NCBI RefSeq assembly: GCF_004000805.1
Contig: NZ_BILY01000005.1
Coordinates: forward strand, 62,001 to 126,000
Length of the DNA stretch: 64,000 nt
Direction: 5' to 3'
Source: Paenibacillus glycanilyticus NBRC 16618
Lineage (GTDB): Bacteria; Bacillota; Bacilli; Paenibacillales; Paenibacillaceae
How positions within the stretch are numbered: the stretch's first letter is position 1; each line of letters starts with the position of its first letter. The position numbers were made by a program, and so were the translations under genes. Under the pieces are notes generated by a model. That model was not told the origin of the DNA and did no database searches. It worked only from the letters and a program-made list of their open reading frames with translations. Shown piece after piece: positions 1 to 8,099 of the stretch.

Positions 1-1
1 C

Positions 2-127
2 TGGCCTGACGCGGAGAAGATCGTCAAGAATTACGCGCTTAAAGCGATGTCCGGTCAAATGGACGCTGCGGAAGCCGTAAAGAAGATGCACGAAGAGCTG
101 CTTGGGAAGAAACTGATCGACGAGTAA
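2..127 (+). CDS. C-terminal end of ABC importer solute-binding protein (partial)
   Basis: The frame is open from the window edge to a TAA at 125-127 and encodes 41 residues (WPDAEKIVKNYALKAMSGQM...). The Lys/Ala-rich amphipathic helix ending in KKMHEELLGKKLIDE resembles the last helix of extracellular sugar-binding proteins of CUT1-type ABC importers. This fits its position directly before two CUT1 permease genes, separated from them only by a hairpin. The N-terminal part lies outside the window, so substrate and lipoprotein signal cannot be judged. Confidence 0.7.
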   Translation, partial: WPDAEKIVKNYALKAMSGQMDAAEAVKKMHEELLGKKLIDE

Positions 128-153
128 ACCCGATCCGAATGAAATGGAATATA

Positions 154-194
154 AGCAGGCAGGGGAGTTTGAATTCCCCTGCTTGCGTGCTTTT
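154..194 (+). terminator. Hairpin between binding-protein and permease genes
   Basis: GCAGGGGA at 159-166 pairs with TCCCCTGC at 175-182, followed by a short T stretch at 191-194. It lies inside an apparent binding protein-permease-permease operon. It may act as a partial terminator or as an mRNA-stabilising end that keeps binding-protein mRNA in excess over permease mRNA. Confidence 0.6.
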
Positions 195-229
195 CATCCC
201 GATAATGGTTCCCTTTACCAGATAAGGAC

Positions 230-1117
230 GTGAATAAAAGGATGAGATTATTGAAGAAATACAGCGCCCTCTACGTCATGATGGTGCCGGTGATCGCTTA
301 TTTTCTTGTTTTTGCCTATTACCCGCTCGTCAAAGGGCTTCAGACCAGCTTTCAGGATTACAAACTGATGGGGGACAGACCATACGTCGGATTCGCGAAC
401 TACTCCGCGGTGCTTCATGACTCATTATTCTGGGAAGCGGTGATAAACACGCTCGTCATTGGAGGAGGCATTCTCTGCTTCAGCTTCGTTGCGCCTCTCG
501 TGATCGCGCTGTCGCTTAACGAAGTGCTCAGGACCTGGTTCAAGAAGGCCGCGCAGATGATTTTGTACGTACCGCATCTGCTCTCGTGGGTCGTTGTCGG
601 AGGAATCTGGATCTTCATGCTATCGCCCGACAGCGGGATCATTAATATGATCCTTGTTCATGTGTTCCACATGAAGCCGATTAATTTCATGGCAGACTCC
701 GGATGGGCGCGCTGGATCTTGATTCTACTTGCAACATGGAAGGAAATGGGCTATACCTGTATCCTGTTCCTGGCAGGGATCGTATCGATTAATCCGTCGC
801 TCTACGAGGCGGCGCGCATGGATGGCGCGACGCGCTGGAAGCAATTAATCTACGTCACGATTCCGCAGCTCAGCAACACGATGAAGGTTGTTTTCCTGCT
901 GAATACGCTCGGCATTCTGAGAATCTTCGACGAAGTTTTTATTTTGCGCAACCCTACAATCGCCGCGAAAGTGGACGTGCTCATGATGTACACGTTCCAG
1001 AAGGGGATTCTCGAAATCCAGCTTGGCCCTGCGGCTGCCGCCAGCTTCTTCGTACTGCTACTAACTCTTGCGATGACACTCGTCGTACGGCGAATCACGC
1101 GATTTGATGAGGTGTAA
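230..1117 (+). CDS. Sugar ABC transporter permease, LplB/MalF-like (CUT1)
   Basis: Membrane permease subunit of a carbohydrate ABC importer, 295 residues with about six hydrophobic segments. The binding-protein-dependent permease EAA loop is seen near residue 192 (EAARMDGATRWKQLIYVTIP), which contacts the cytoplasmic ATPase. The N-terminal MRLLKKYSALYVMMVPV and the length match the LplB group. The start is uncertain: GTG 230 sits only a base or two behind AAGGA at 224-228, and ATG 242 in frame is an alternative. The second permease begins 5 bp downstream. No ATPase gene is adjacent, so a shared MsmX-type ATPase is likely (inference). Confidence 0.9.
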   Translation: MNKRMRLLKKYSALYVMMVPVIAYFLVFAYYPLVKGLQTSFQDYKLMGDRPYVGFANYSAVLHDSLFWEAVINTLVIGGGILCFSFVAPLVIALSLNEVLRTWFKKAAQMILYVPHLLSWVVVGGIWIFMLSPDSGIINMILVHVFHMKPINFMADSGWARWILILLATWKEMGYTCILFLAGIVSINPSLYEAARMDGATRWKQLIYVTIPQLSNTMKVVFLLNTLGILRIFDEVFILRNPTIAAKVDVLMMYTFQKGILEIQLGPAAAASFFVLLLTLAMTLVVRRITRFDEV

Positions 1118-1122
1118 ATACA

Positions 1123-1992
1123 ATGTCCGATCGATTTGAACGTCTCGGGTGGAAGAATAAAGCGTTCGATATGCTAAACGTCTTGTTTCTGTTCGGGCTC
1201 ATGCTGACCATGATCATTCCGTTTATTAACGTACTGGCGTTGTCCTTCTCTTCGGGTATCGCCTCCATGAGGCCGGAAATCGTGCTGTGGCCGAAGCAGT
1301 TCAGCGCGGAAGGCTACTCCATTGTATGGAAAAGCCTAGACATCTGGCGCCCCCTGATGAACAGCGTCATCGTGACCGTGGCCGGCACCGTACTGCACGT
1401 ATTGCTGTCCAGCTTGGCCGGCTATGTATTTATCTATCCTCGTCTTCCCGGCAGGAAGGTGATGCTGACGTTCATTCTGATTACGATGATGCTGCCGCAG
1501 GAAGCGATCATGATTCCGCTTTATGTGGTTAACAAAGACCTGCATCTGATCAATACGCTGAGCTCGCTTGTGCTGTCGGGTCTCGTCTCTGGCTTTTCGA
1601 TCCTGCTTATGCGCAGCTTCTTCCTGAACGTTCCTTACGAGATGTCGGAATCGGCCAAGATCGACGGCGCCGGAGAGTTCCGTATCTTCCTGACGATGTA
1701 TATGCGTCTTGCGGCTGCGGGTCTTGCGACCGTTATACTGTTCGAGTTCGTTGGACGGTGGAACATGTTCACCGCTCCGGTCATGTTTATTAACGATTCC
1801 ATGAAGTACACGCTTCAGGTTGCGCTAAAAGCGATGATCATCGATACGAGCAGCAATTCCGGGACCTATATGGTCACGACGAACGTGCGGATGGCAGGTA
1901 TCGTCATCAGCATTCTTCCGCTGCTCGCGATATATCCTTTTGTGCAGAAATATTTCATGAAGGGCATCCTGCTTGGTGCCAGCAAAGAATAG
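1123..1992 (+). CDS. Sugar ABC transporter permease, YtcP/LplC-like (CUT1)
   Basis: Second membrane subunit of the same importer, 289 residues, with the EAA loop near residue 175 (ESAKIDGAGEFRIFLTMYMR). MalG/LplC-type permeases pair with a MalF/LplB-type partner, as here, where the genes are 5 bp apart. The sequence opens with a short cytoplasmic tail and a strong first membrane segment (FLFGLMLTMIIPFINVLAL). The PHP hydrolase gene follows after 11 bp, so all three are probably on one transcript. The substrate cannot be deduced from the permeases. Confidence 0.92.
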   Translation: MSDRFERLGWKNKAFDMLNVLFLFGLMLTMIIPFINVLALSFSSGIASMRPEIVLWPKQFSAEGYSIVWKSLDIWRPLMNSVIVTVAGTVLHVLLSSLAGYVFIYPRLPGRKVMLTFILITMMLPQEAIMIPLYVVNKDLHLINTLSSLVLSGLVSGFSILLMRSFFLNVPYEMSESAKIDGAGEFRIFLTMYMRLAAAGLATVILFEFVGRWNMFTAPVMFINDSMKYTLQVALKAMIIDTSSNSGTYMVTTNVRMAGIVISILPLLAIYPFVQKYFMKGILLGASKE

Positions 1993-2003
1993 GAGGAAGT
2001 AAA

Positions 2004-3482
2004 ATGCAGGTTAAGAAACAACGGCTCGTGCTGCGGAGATGGATCAACAAAGACGAGCAGCGTTCCTATTTGGAGGTTCCTTTCGCGGTGGAAGGAGCTG
2101 TGGAGCGTATCGATATCGCCTACCGTTACAACCGCGGTGAAAACGGCGGGACGGTTGTCGATATCGGCCTTCGCTCGCCGAAGCGGATCGTCGGCTGGAG
2201 CGGCGGCGCTCGCGAAGCATTCTTCGTCGGCACGGAGAAAGCAACCCCGGGCTATCTGGCTGGACCGATCGCCCAAGGTGAATGGGCCGTGCTGCTTGGT
2301 GCTTACAAGATCCCCGAGGGCGGCGCGGAGGTTATCGTTGAAGTGGAGCTGACCCGGCCGCACGGCCGCTGGATGAAGGGTGACCTTCATATGCACAGCG
2401 TGCATAGCGACGGGAGCTACACGATCGGTCAGGCGATGGAATCGTGCAAAGCCCGCGGTCTGGAATTCATGGCGCTGACGGATCATAATACGTCCTCACA
2501 AAATTATGCGGCACTTGTTCCCGACGAAGAGTTGCTGCTTATTCCCGGCGTTGAGATGACCAGTTATTTTGGCCATGCCAATGTCCTTGGCGCATCGGAC
2601 GCGCTTCAAGATTTTCGCGTGACGACGCCGGCACAAGCGGACGTTGTGCTTGGGGATGCACGAGAGAGAGGCGGCTTCGTGTCGCTGAACCATCCATTCT
2701 GTCCATCTTGTCCATGGGAGCTCGGTTTTGACGTGCCATATGATGCAATCGAGGTGTGGAACGGCCCGTGGCGCGGGCTTAATGAGCGCGCGCTTGCCTG
2801 GTGGCAAGGGCAGCTTGCAAAAGGACGCCGCGTGATCGCCATCGGAGGAAGCGATGCCCACCGGGAAGAAAGGTTTGTTAAACATGGGCGTCCGACAGCT
2901 TCTGTGTGGACGGAAACCGACACGGTGCATGGCGTGTTGGCCGGCATCCGCCAAGGCCGCGTCGTACTGCAGTTCGATCCTGACGAGACCTGCCTTTCCC
3001 TTACAGCCGGCGAATACGGCATTGGCGAGACCATTCCGCGTACGGCTATCAAAGGGAAGGATGGCATCCCGTTGACAATCTACGTTTGCGGCGCCAAAGG
3101 TGACCGCGTGCTCTTATGGTCTGACCGCGGTATTGAAGCGGCATGGGACATTACCGTTGTGCCGGCATTCGTCGAAGCGAAGGAGTGGGAATCGGATGGC
3201 ATGGAATCGAGCGGCCGGACCGTACAGCGGGAAATCGCCGCGATGCTCGAATTCGATGCGGCGGATAATAAAGACTGCGCTTTGTGGGCGCCGGAAGCAG
3301 CGTTTCTTGCAGTCGAAGCCGCGCCTCAATGGATAGAAACGGAGAACGGTCAGGTCCGTTTGCCATTCGAAGGCTCGAGCGACAGATTATTCTACCGGCT
3401 GGAAGCACGACGCAGCGTGGAGGGGCTTAAGCAGTCGGCGGTGACTTGTCTGACAAATCCGATTTACATCGATCAAGACTAG
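2004..3482 (+). CDS. CehA/McbA-type PHP domain metallohydrolase with N-terminal accessory domain
   Basis: Predicted metal-dependent phosphoesterase or related hydrolase of the PHP superfamily, 492 residues. An AGGAGGAAG ribosome site precedes ATG 2004. Residues 1-120 form a beta-rich accessory domain. The PHP domain then shows metal-binding motifs GDLHMHSVHSDGS (about residue 126), LTDHNT (157), PGVEMTSYFGHANVLG (181), LNHPF (228) and GGSDAH (281), followed by a C-terminal beta-rich tail. There is no signal peptide, so it should be cytoplasmic. It closes the sugar-importer operon and is probably the first enzyme acting on the imported compound (inference). A second PHP gene with the accessory domain as a separate protein lies at 32609-34073. 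Confidence 0.85.
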   Translation: MQVKKQRLVLRRWINKDEQRSYLEVPFAVEGAVERIDIAYRYNRGENGGTVVDIGLRSPKRIVGWSGGAREAFFVGTEKATPGYLAGPIAQGEWAVLLGAYKIPEGGAEVIVEVELTRPHGRWMKGDLHMHSVHSDGSYTIGQAMESCKARGLEFMALTDHNTSSQNYAALVPDEELLLIPGVEMTSYFGHANVLGASDALQDFRVTTPAQADVVLGDARERGGFVSLNHPFCPSCPWELGFDVPYDAIEVWNGPWRGLNERALAWWQGQLAKGRRVIAIGGSDAHREERFVKHGRPTASVWTETDTVHGVLAGIRQGRVVLQFDPDETCLSLTAGEYGIGETIPRTAIKGKDGIPLTIYVCGAKGDRVLLWSDRGIEAAWDITVVPAFVEAKEWESDGMESSGRTVQREIAAMLEFDAADNKDCALWAPEAAFLAVEAAPQWIETENGQVRLPFEGSSDRLFYRLEARRSVEGLKQSAVTCLTNPIYIDQD

Positions 3483-3510
3483 CCTCCGCCGGAATCGAAC
3501 GACTTTTCCC

Positions 3511-3531
3511 GGGAGAAAATGGTTCTCTTTT
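3511..3531 (+). terminator. Weak hairpin plus short T-run after the PHP gene
   Basis: GAGAA (3513-3517) pairs with TTCTC (3523-3527), followed by TTTT. The stem is short; it is offered as a possible operon terminator only. Confidence 0.35.
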
Positions 3532-3622
3532 GTCGGAGTTGCCGTCCAGACTGCGCTTGGAAGCTTTCTTTTTGGGTCATACTGGTTAGTAAGGTAAGAC
3601 GACAGAAGGAGGCGCATAAAGC

Positions 3623-3874
3623 ATGACCATTTTGCCGATACATGAACGGCTTGCGGAGTTGTGGACCATACGCGGCAGCCGGCATCTGACCGGGGAAGAG
3701 CAAGCAGACTTCGAGCACTGTCTAGCGGTAAATGCTATGCATATCAGACAAATCGCCAATTTGTATAATCTATCGCTGGCCGCGTCCATGGCGGGGGATG
3801 TGGAATGGCAGCACGAGATTTGCCAAAGGCTGGAGAAGCTGGGCGGCAGGCTGCCGGGCTCGCCCCAATTATAA
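3623..3874 (+). CDS. Small conserved hypothetical protein (DUF7667-like)
   Basis: A soluble 83-residue helical protein (MTILPIHERLAELWTIRG...). A strong AGAAGGAGG at 3605-3612 stands 10 bases before ATG 3623. It contains HL-TGEE-DFEHCLAVNA and two predicted helices (RQIANLYNLSLAASMAGD, EICQRLEKLG). I recall similar short proteins in Paenibacillus annotated as DUF7667, but cannot verify this here. Its function is unknown. It is followed by a good terminator and looks monocistronic. Confidence 0.7.
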   Translation: MTILPIHERLAELWTIRGSRHLTGEEQADFEHCLAVNAMHIRQIANLYNLSLAASMAGDVEWQHEICQRLEKLGGRLPGSPQL

Positions 3875-3922
3875 CGAATGCCCGTCGCTAGCCAACCGGC
3901 CTAGCCTATTCCAATCTTGCTA

Positions 3923-3949
3923 AAAGCCGCGAAAATCGCGGTTTTTTTA
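3923..3949 (+). terminator. Rho-independent terminator
   Basis: CCGCGA (3928-3933), loop AAA, TCGCGG (3937-3942), then seven T. It ends the 83-residue gene. Confidence 0.85.
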
Positions 3950-4069
3950 CTTGTACCAGTCATTAATGCAAACGGAGTGAATCCGATTTCGTTCGCCTGG
4001 TAAAATCAAATCTTCATACATAATTATGGATGCATTAATCCAGCCTAATAGGCAGGATGGTGAACAGCA

Positions 4070-4303
4070 ATGGGATCAAAATCACAGAATGAACCGACCG
4101 AGAGCGAAAGCAGGTTCCATAAAAATATCGAACTAGATTCAGATGTCAATGAGGACCGTGGGCGTGAGTTGCAATTGGATGCTTCTTTTGAAGAATGGTA
4201 CCGGACTATCGGGCATTGGGAAGAACAAAAGTTAGAATTGACGCAAGCTCCCGAGTCCAATGTGTTTGATGACGCAGCCCATATGGATCGCGAACAAGAA
4301 TAA
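4070..4303 (+). CDS. Small acidic hypothetical protein
   Basis: 77 residues, very hydrophilic and acidic (MGSKSQNEPTESESRFHKN...). It has no membrane segment or signal peptide and contains one aromatic patch (FEEWYRTIGHWEEQK). An AGGATGG-type ribosome site lies about 12 bases before ATG 4070. The next small gene follows 38 bp downstream, suggesting co-expression. No family recognised; the composition resembles small spore-former proteins of unknown role. Confidence 0.6.
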   Translation: MGSKSQNEPTESESRFHKNIELDSDVNEDRGRELQLDASFEEWYRTIGHWEEQKLELTQAPESNVFDDAAHMDREQE

Positions 4304-4341
4304 AAAAAGCGTGCTGACAGCGAAAGTGAGGATCAACATTT

Positions 4342-4536
4342 ATGTCCAATAAAAAAAACTACTATTCCTTCGAAGATCCATCCGGAACTACGATTGAGTT
4401 TCGAGCCACCAGTTTACAGCAGGCAATGGTCATTAAGAAAAAGCTGGCTTTAAATTTGGGGATTTCCAAGGAAGATTTTGAAATAACGAACATTAGCAAT
4501 AAACGAACTGCATCCAGTGATCATTCTGACGAATGA
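4342..4536 (+). CDS. Small hypothetical protein
   Basis: 64 residues (MSNKKNYYSFEDPSGTTIEF...). A GTGAGGATC ribosome site lies 8-10 bases before ATG 4342. It reads as a compact alpha/beta peptide with a basic helix (LQQAMVIKKKLALNLG) and a polar tail. It ends just before a long perfect hairpin terminator and is probably co-transcribed with the preceding 77-residue gene. Function not recognised. Confidence 0.6.
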   Translation: MSNKKNYYSFEDPSGTTIEFRATSLQQAMVIKKKLALNLGISKEDFEITNISNKRTASSDHSDE

Positions 4537-4549
4537 CAAGTTGCATGGA

Positions 4550-4591
4550 GACAAGGCAGACGATCAGCGTGATCGTCTGCCTTGTCGTTTT
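4550..4591 (+). terminator. Strong rho-independent terminator, 17-bp perfect stem
   Basis: GACAAGGCAGACGATCA (4550-4566), loop GCG, and its exact reverse complement (4570-4586), then GTTTTA. It separates the + strand small genes from the converging methyltransferase gene. Confidence 0.85.
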
Positions 4592-4599
4592 ATATGCAT

Positions 4600-5310
4600 T
4601 CAATCTTTCCAAGCCGTAATTACAACACTGCCCATTACATTGGAGAAGTTGCTCAACAGGCGCTCGTTTGTCATCATCATGGCAATTACATCCGGTTTCG
4701 TGAATAGTTCGTGATCGATTACCCGTAAGGGGTCATCATCGCCCGCCAGCTGCTTCATTTGCAAAAAAGGAGACGCGGAGTGCTTATTAAACCTTGATTT
4801 GCTCATCAGCTTCATCCATTCCGGAACGGTTCGCAGATGATGAAGTCCGTAAAACGACTGCAGCTTTTTCTTTTGCACCGTAGTTAATTTTACGGCAAAA
4901 GCCAGCTCTCGATCGTAGAGGACTCCTTTTGGCTTCAGGACTCGCCAATATTCGCTTATAGCGGAGCTTCCTTTGGTAAAAGCCGTTACCGACTCTGTAA
5001 AAACGGCATCAAACGTTTCATCCGAAAAAGGCATTGAAGCGGCATCTGCCTGTAAGATTCGGACGGGGAGTTCGCTTATCTTCGCGCGGTAGGCCGCTTT
5101 GTGAATCATATTCTCGTTCCGGTCAATGGCAGTCACGCTGCAGCCTAAGCTCGCTAAATAACAGGCCGTCCGGCCTGTTCCGCATCCTACCTCCAGCACT
5201 TTCGTGCCGCGCGGAAAATGGATCTGTCCGATTAATTCTTTGGTTGCTTGAAAGCCTCCCGGATGCGCGCTGCCTTCGCCGAGCCGGGCTAATAATGAAT
5301 GGTAATCCAA
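4600..5310 (-). CDS. Class I SAM-dependent methyltransferase (Methyltransf_11-like)
   Basis: Predicted small-molecule methyltransferase, 236 residues. Motif I is VLEVGCGTGRTACYLASLG (about residues 38-56). It is followed by an acidic motif II end (VTAIDRNENMI), an ADAASMPFSDETFDAVF segment typical of UbiE/Methyltransf_11 folds, and WRVLKPKGVLYDRE. It starts with TTG at 5310, chosen because GAGGTGAG lies 6-8 bases upstream. The substrate is unknown. It is a single gene converging on the small genes at 4070-4536. Confidence 0.85.
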   Translation of the reverse strand: MDYHSLLARLGEGSAHPGGFQATKELIGQIHFPRGTKVLEVGCGTGRTACYLASLGCSVTAIDRNENMIHKAAYRAKISELPVRILQADAASMPFSDETFDAVFTESVTAFTKGSSAISEYWRVLKPKGVLYDRELAFAVKLTTVQKKKLQSFYGLHHLRTVPEWMKLMSKSRFNKHSASPFLQMKQLAGDDDPLRVIDHELFTKPDVIAMMMTNERLLSNFSNVMGSVVITAWKD

Positions 5311-5472
5311 CGCCTTCTCACCTCTTCCGATATTCTATGCATATCCTCCGTTATGACTGCACCCATTCTTCGCTGCTTTTTGAATGCTCGCTCCCTCATC
5401 TTTTTATAATCTCATTGCTAGAGAGAATGGAGTAAAATTCGATTTTTTTCTAAATAGAAGACAATCGTACAG

Positions 5473-5500
5473 ACCTTATAGCAGATTTTTTCATAGTCTA
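5473..5500 (+). promoter_or_regulatory. Candidate SigK (late mother-cell) promoter
   Basis: ACC at 5473-5475, 16 bases, then CATAGTCTA at 5492-5500. This matches the known SigK pattern (AC at -35, CATAnnnTA at -10). It lies 36 bases before the gene at 5536. No convincing SigA promoter was seen in the same gap. Confidence 0.55.
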
Positions 5501-5535
5501 AGATATACGAGCATCAGGTTAGGAGGAATGAAGTT

Positions 5536-5907
5536 ATGCAGGAAATTTATCCGATTAGCCATCATACGGTATATCCGTACATCGGACGGAGGGTTAGTGC
5601 GGTTACGCATGACGGAAGGCATTTTATCGGAACGATTAAGGGAGTAGAAGACGGAAAGTTAATCGTGGAGGATTGTACTTTTGATAGAAAGCCTTTGACT
5701 TTGTCGTCCGTTCGGAACGGAAAACCTTCAAAAAAACAAACGCGCTCCAAGCATAAAGCCAGACTGTCCAATTATGGTTACGGTTATGACGATTACGGCG
5801 GGGGTTATGGCGGTTACGGCGGAGGCTGCGGTTTTGGCGGCGATTGTTTCTTTTTTCCGTTTGCCATACTTGCTTCGCTTTTCATTTTGCCTTTCTTCTT
5901 TATTTGA
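5536..5907 (+). CDS. Sm-like domain protein with Gly/Tyr-rich tail, putative spore surface protein
   Basis: 123 residues; ATG 5536 follows TTAGGAGGAATGAAG. Residues 14-48 (YIGRRVSAVTHDGRHFIGTI.., then DGKLIVED) read as an Sm/KOW-like five-strand barrel. A basic linker (KKQTRSKHKAR) follows, then a Gly/Tyr/Asp run (YGYGYDDYGGGYGGYGGG) with two Cys, and a hydrophobic Phe-rich end. Gly/Tyr-rich tracts are common in late coat and crust proteins, and the gene sits behind a SigK-like promoter, so a spore-surface role is proposed (inference). The downstream gene carries the same barrel motif. Confidence 0.65.
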   Translation: MQEIYPISHHTVYPYIGRRVSAVTHDGRHFIGTIKGVEDGKLIVEDCTFDRKPLTLSSVRNGKPSKKQTRSKHKARLSNYGYGYDDYGGGYGGYGGGCGFGGDCFFFPFAILASLFILPFFFI

Positions 5908-5928
5908 TTGCGGAAAAGAGGACTTACG

Positions 5929-6438
5929 ATGGCATCCAGGAAAGCTCCTAAAAAAAGAAAACCCGAGGGAAGAATTCTTGCGGTCAAAAAAGCAAGCCGT
6001 TGTATCGGGCAGCCCGTTTGCGTGCTGTTAAATGACGGTAACTGTTATGTCGGAACGGTTCAAGCCATTCATGACCATCAGCTGATCCTTTCCGAAACCA
6101 GAAGCTGCGGGATTGTAAATCTTTCTGATCATTCGAGAACACCGGAAATCCAAGTATCCGGACTGCTAGATTCCTTGATAGGCGGAATCGGCGCGATCAA
6201 TTCTTTTGGTTCAATGGCGACAGGCTTATTTAAGCCAATGTTATCGGGACCTTCGGGTCAATCAGGAGCGGGAGTACAAACCAAACAAGAAGATACGAAG
6301 AGCCCTGCTTCAGGGCAAGCAGCTGGAGAGCAGCAGAGCAGTTTTTTCGGATCTTTTAAACAAATGCTGCCGACTATTCAAGTTGGACTTAATATGGTGA
6401 AGACGATTATGCCTTTAATGAACATGTTTAAAATTTGA
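5929..6438 (+). CDS. Sm-like domain protein, paralogue of upstream gene
   Basis: 169 residues from ATG 5929, chosen over the in-frame TTG 5908 because AGAGG at 5917-5921 is spaced 7 bases. The basic N-terminus (RKAPKKRKPEGR) precedes a barrel motif CIGQPVCVLLNDGNCYVGTV.. that aligns with YIGRRVSAVTHDGRHFIGTI of the neighbour. The C-terminal half is Gly/Ser/Gln-rich and ends with two amphipathic stretches (FKQMLPTIQVGLNMVKTIMP). It starts 21 bp after the upstream stop, so the pair shares a transcript. The function is unknown; a coat or crust role is inferred from context. Confidence 0.65.
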   Translation: MASRKAPKKRKPEGRILAVKKASRCIGQPVCVLLNDGNCYVGTVQAIHDHQLILSETRSCGIVNLSDHSRTPEIQVSGLLDSLIGGIGAINSFGSMATGLFKPMLSGPSGQSGAGVQTKQEDTKSPASGQAAGEQQSSFFGSFKQMLPTIQVGLNMVKTIMPLMNMFKI

Positions 6439-6455
6439 TGCTTTAATCCGTTTAG

Positions 6456-6487
6456 CTCAGCCTGCCGGGAATACCCGGTGGGCTGAG
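6456..6487 (+). terminator. Stem-loop after the Sm-like pair
   Basis: CTCAGCC (6456-6462) pairs with GGCTGAG (6481-6487), and inner CCGGG/CCCGG closes on AATA. The tail is only weakly T-rich. Confidence 0.55.
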
Positions 6488-6622
6488 TGTCATTTGCGCT
6501 ACGGGGAAGACAAGCTTTTTTGAACGGCGGAATACAGCCTCCATATTTACATTGACAATGGTACAGGCGGTTCGTATGATCAAACTAGAACTGTAAAAAA
6601 TTGCAAATGGGATCGGAGGAGG

Positions 6623-7018
6623 ATGGCGATAGCTGACTGGACGAAAAAAATTACCGAAATCACATTGTTTGTAGAAGATTTGCATCGGTCGAGGGCATTC
6701 TATCAAGAGACATTCAAGCTTGCAATCCTATATGAGGATGAAAGCTGCGCGGTGTTCGATTTTGGCAATACAAGTATCAATTTGTTGAAACAATCGAATG
6801 CCCACGAGTTGATTGAACCCGCGCGGGTTGGCAGCGGCGAAGCTGGAGCGCGGTTTCAGTTCACGATCCAAGTGTCGGACGTTGACAAGGTATGCGAAGA
6901 GCTGGACATGCTGGGAATTAAGTTGCTGAACGGTCCGATAACGCGCCCCTGGGGGCGGCGGACGGCTTGTTTTGCCGATCCGGACGGGCATGTATGGGAG
7001 ATTGCACAGGTGCTGTGA
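6623..7018 (+). CDS. VOC (glyoxalase/bleomycin-resistance) family protein
   Basis: 131 residues with the paired beta-alpha-beta-beta-beta modules of the vicinal-oxygen-chelate fold. Module 1 has ITLFVEDLHRSRAFYQETFKL and module 2 has FTIQVSDVDKVCEELDMLGI, ending in the classic FADPDGHVWEIAQ motif with the metal-ligand Glu. Substrate and activity (lyase, dioxygenase or antibiotic binding) cannot be told. GGAGG lies just before ATG 6623. It stands alone and is closed by a strong terminator. Confidence 0.88.
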   Translation: MAIADWTKKITEITLFVEDLHRSRAFYQETFKLAILYEDESCAVFDFGNTSINLLKQSNAHELIEPARVGSGEAGARFQFTIQVSDVDKVCEELDMLGIKLLNGPITRPWGRRTACFADPDGHVWEIAQVL

Positions 7019-7076
7019 TAAATAGGTATTAAAGGTAAGAGCCAACGTTAATGTATTTGAGGGGTTATAGTGAACG

Positions 7077-7112
7077 AAACGGCAGCAGATCTTAGATCTG
7101 CTGCCGTTTTTA
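7077..7112 (+). terminator. Rho-independent terminator, 15-bp stem
   Basis: AAACGGCAGCAGATC (7077-7091), loop TTA, and its perfect complement (7095-7109), running into TTTT. Confidence 0.88.
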
Positions 7113-7242
7113 TTGAGTAATAAAGCGCGATGGTTATCGCCATTCACATGGTTGTAATCGCACTCGTTTGTAAAAAAATCATGATTTTGATGTCGGATTC
7201 GTTAGGATTGCGTAGGTTTTCCATATAGTTGTCTACACAGTA

Positions 7243-7259
7243 TGTTATCTAACTTAACA
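7243..7259 (+). promoter_or_regulatory. GlnR/TnrA box upstream of glnQ
   Basis: TGTTATCTAACTTAACA is an exact match to TGTNAN7TNACA, the nitrogen-control box bound by GlnR and TnrA in Bacilli. It ends 46 bases before the glnQ start. I saw no clear SigA promoter, so whether the box activates or represses is open. Confidence 0.7.
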
Positions 7260-7305
7260 CGGCCTGTCCATCAAAGCGTTGCAAGCAACGGAAAGGGGGA
7301 TTGCA

Positions 7306-8034
7306 TTGATTGAATTCCGGCAAGTGGAGAAGCACTATGGCGATTTTCATGTGCTAAAAGGCATCGATCTTAGCATCGCGCAGGGTGAAGTCGTCGTTGT
7401 GGTGGGGCCTTCCGGCTCGGGAAAGAGTACACTCCTCCGCTGCATCAACCGGTTGGAGGGAATTACGAGCGGCACTTTGACCGTCAATGAAGTCAATGTC
7501 GCCGACAAAAAAGCCGACATCAATAAGCTGCGGCGGGAAATCGGCATGGTGTTCCAGCACTTCAATCTTTATCCTCATATGAAAGTGGTCGACAATATTA
7601 CACTCGCTCCAATGAAGTCGCTCGGCGTGCCGAAGCCGCAGGCGGTGGAAACGGCCGAGATGTATTTGGAGAAAGTCGGCATCTCGGACAAAGCTAGCGC
7701 GTTTCCGTCGCAGCTGTCCGGGGGGCAACAGCAGCGTGTGGCAATCGCCAGGGCACTGGCCATGAAGCCTAAGATCATGCTCTTCGATGAGCCTACCTCC
7801 GCGCTTGATCCGGAAATGGTAGGAGAGGTGCTGGACGTCATGAAGACCTTGGCGCAAGAAGGGATGACGATGGTCGTCGTTACGCACGAGATGGGTTTCG
7901 CGCGGGAAGTGGCTGACCGCGTCGTTTTTATGGACAAAGGGCAAATCGTCGAAATCTCTCCGCCGGAGGAGTTCTTCGAGCAGCCTAGGGAAGAAAGGGC
8001 GCGGTTGTTTCTTAATCGCGTGCTGCGCCACTAA
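7306..8034 (+). CDS. glnQ: Glutamine-type amino-acid ABC transporter ATPase GlnQ
   Basis: ATP-binding subunit of a polar amino-acid importer, about 242 residues. It has Walker [11 protein letters not shown]-loop [11 protein letters not shown], signature [15 protein letters not shown], Walker [14 protein letters not shown] and the switch His in [15 protein letters not shown]. The start is taken as TTG 7306 because AGGGGG at 7294-7299 is ideally spaced; a longer frame from TTG 7281 minus 2 lacks a ribosome site. Order ATPase, binding protein, permease, permease equals B. subtilis glnQHMP. A GlnR/TnrA box lies upstream, which supports glutamine or glutamate as the likely substrate. Confidence 0.9.
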   Translation: MIEFRQVEKHYGDFHVLKGIDLSIAQGEVVVVVGPSGSGKSTLLRCINRLEGITSGTLTVNEVNVADKKADINKLRREIGMVFQHFNLYPHMKVVDNITLAPMKSLGVPKPQAVETAEMYLEKVGISDKASAFPSQLSGGQQQRVAIARALAMKPKIMLFDEPTSALDPEMVGEVLDVMKTLAQEGMTMVVVTHEMGFAREVADRVVFMDKGQIVEISPPEEFFEQPREERARLFLNRVLRH

Positions 8035-8099
8035 CGTTTAGGGTTAGGGAGCCATGTTGCCAAATCATGCAATCCTATAATGGAGAGGGGTTTCAAGCT

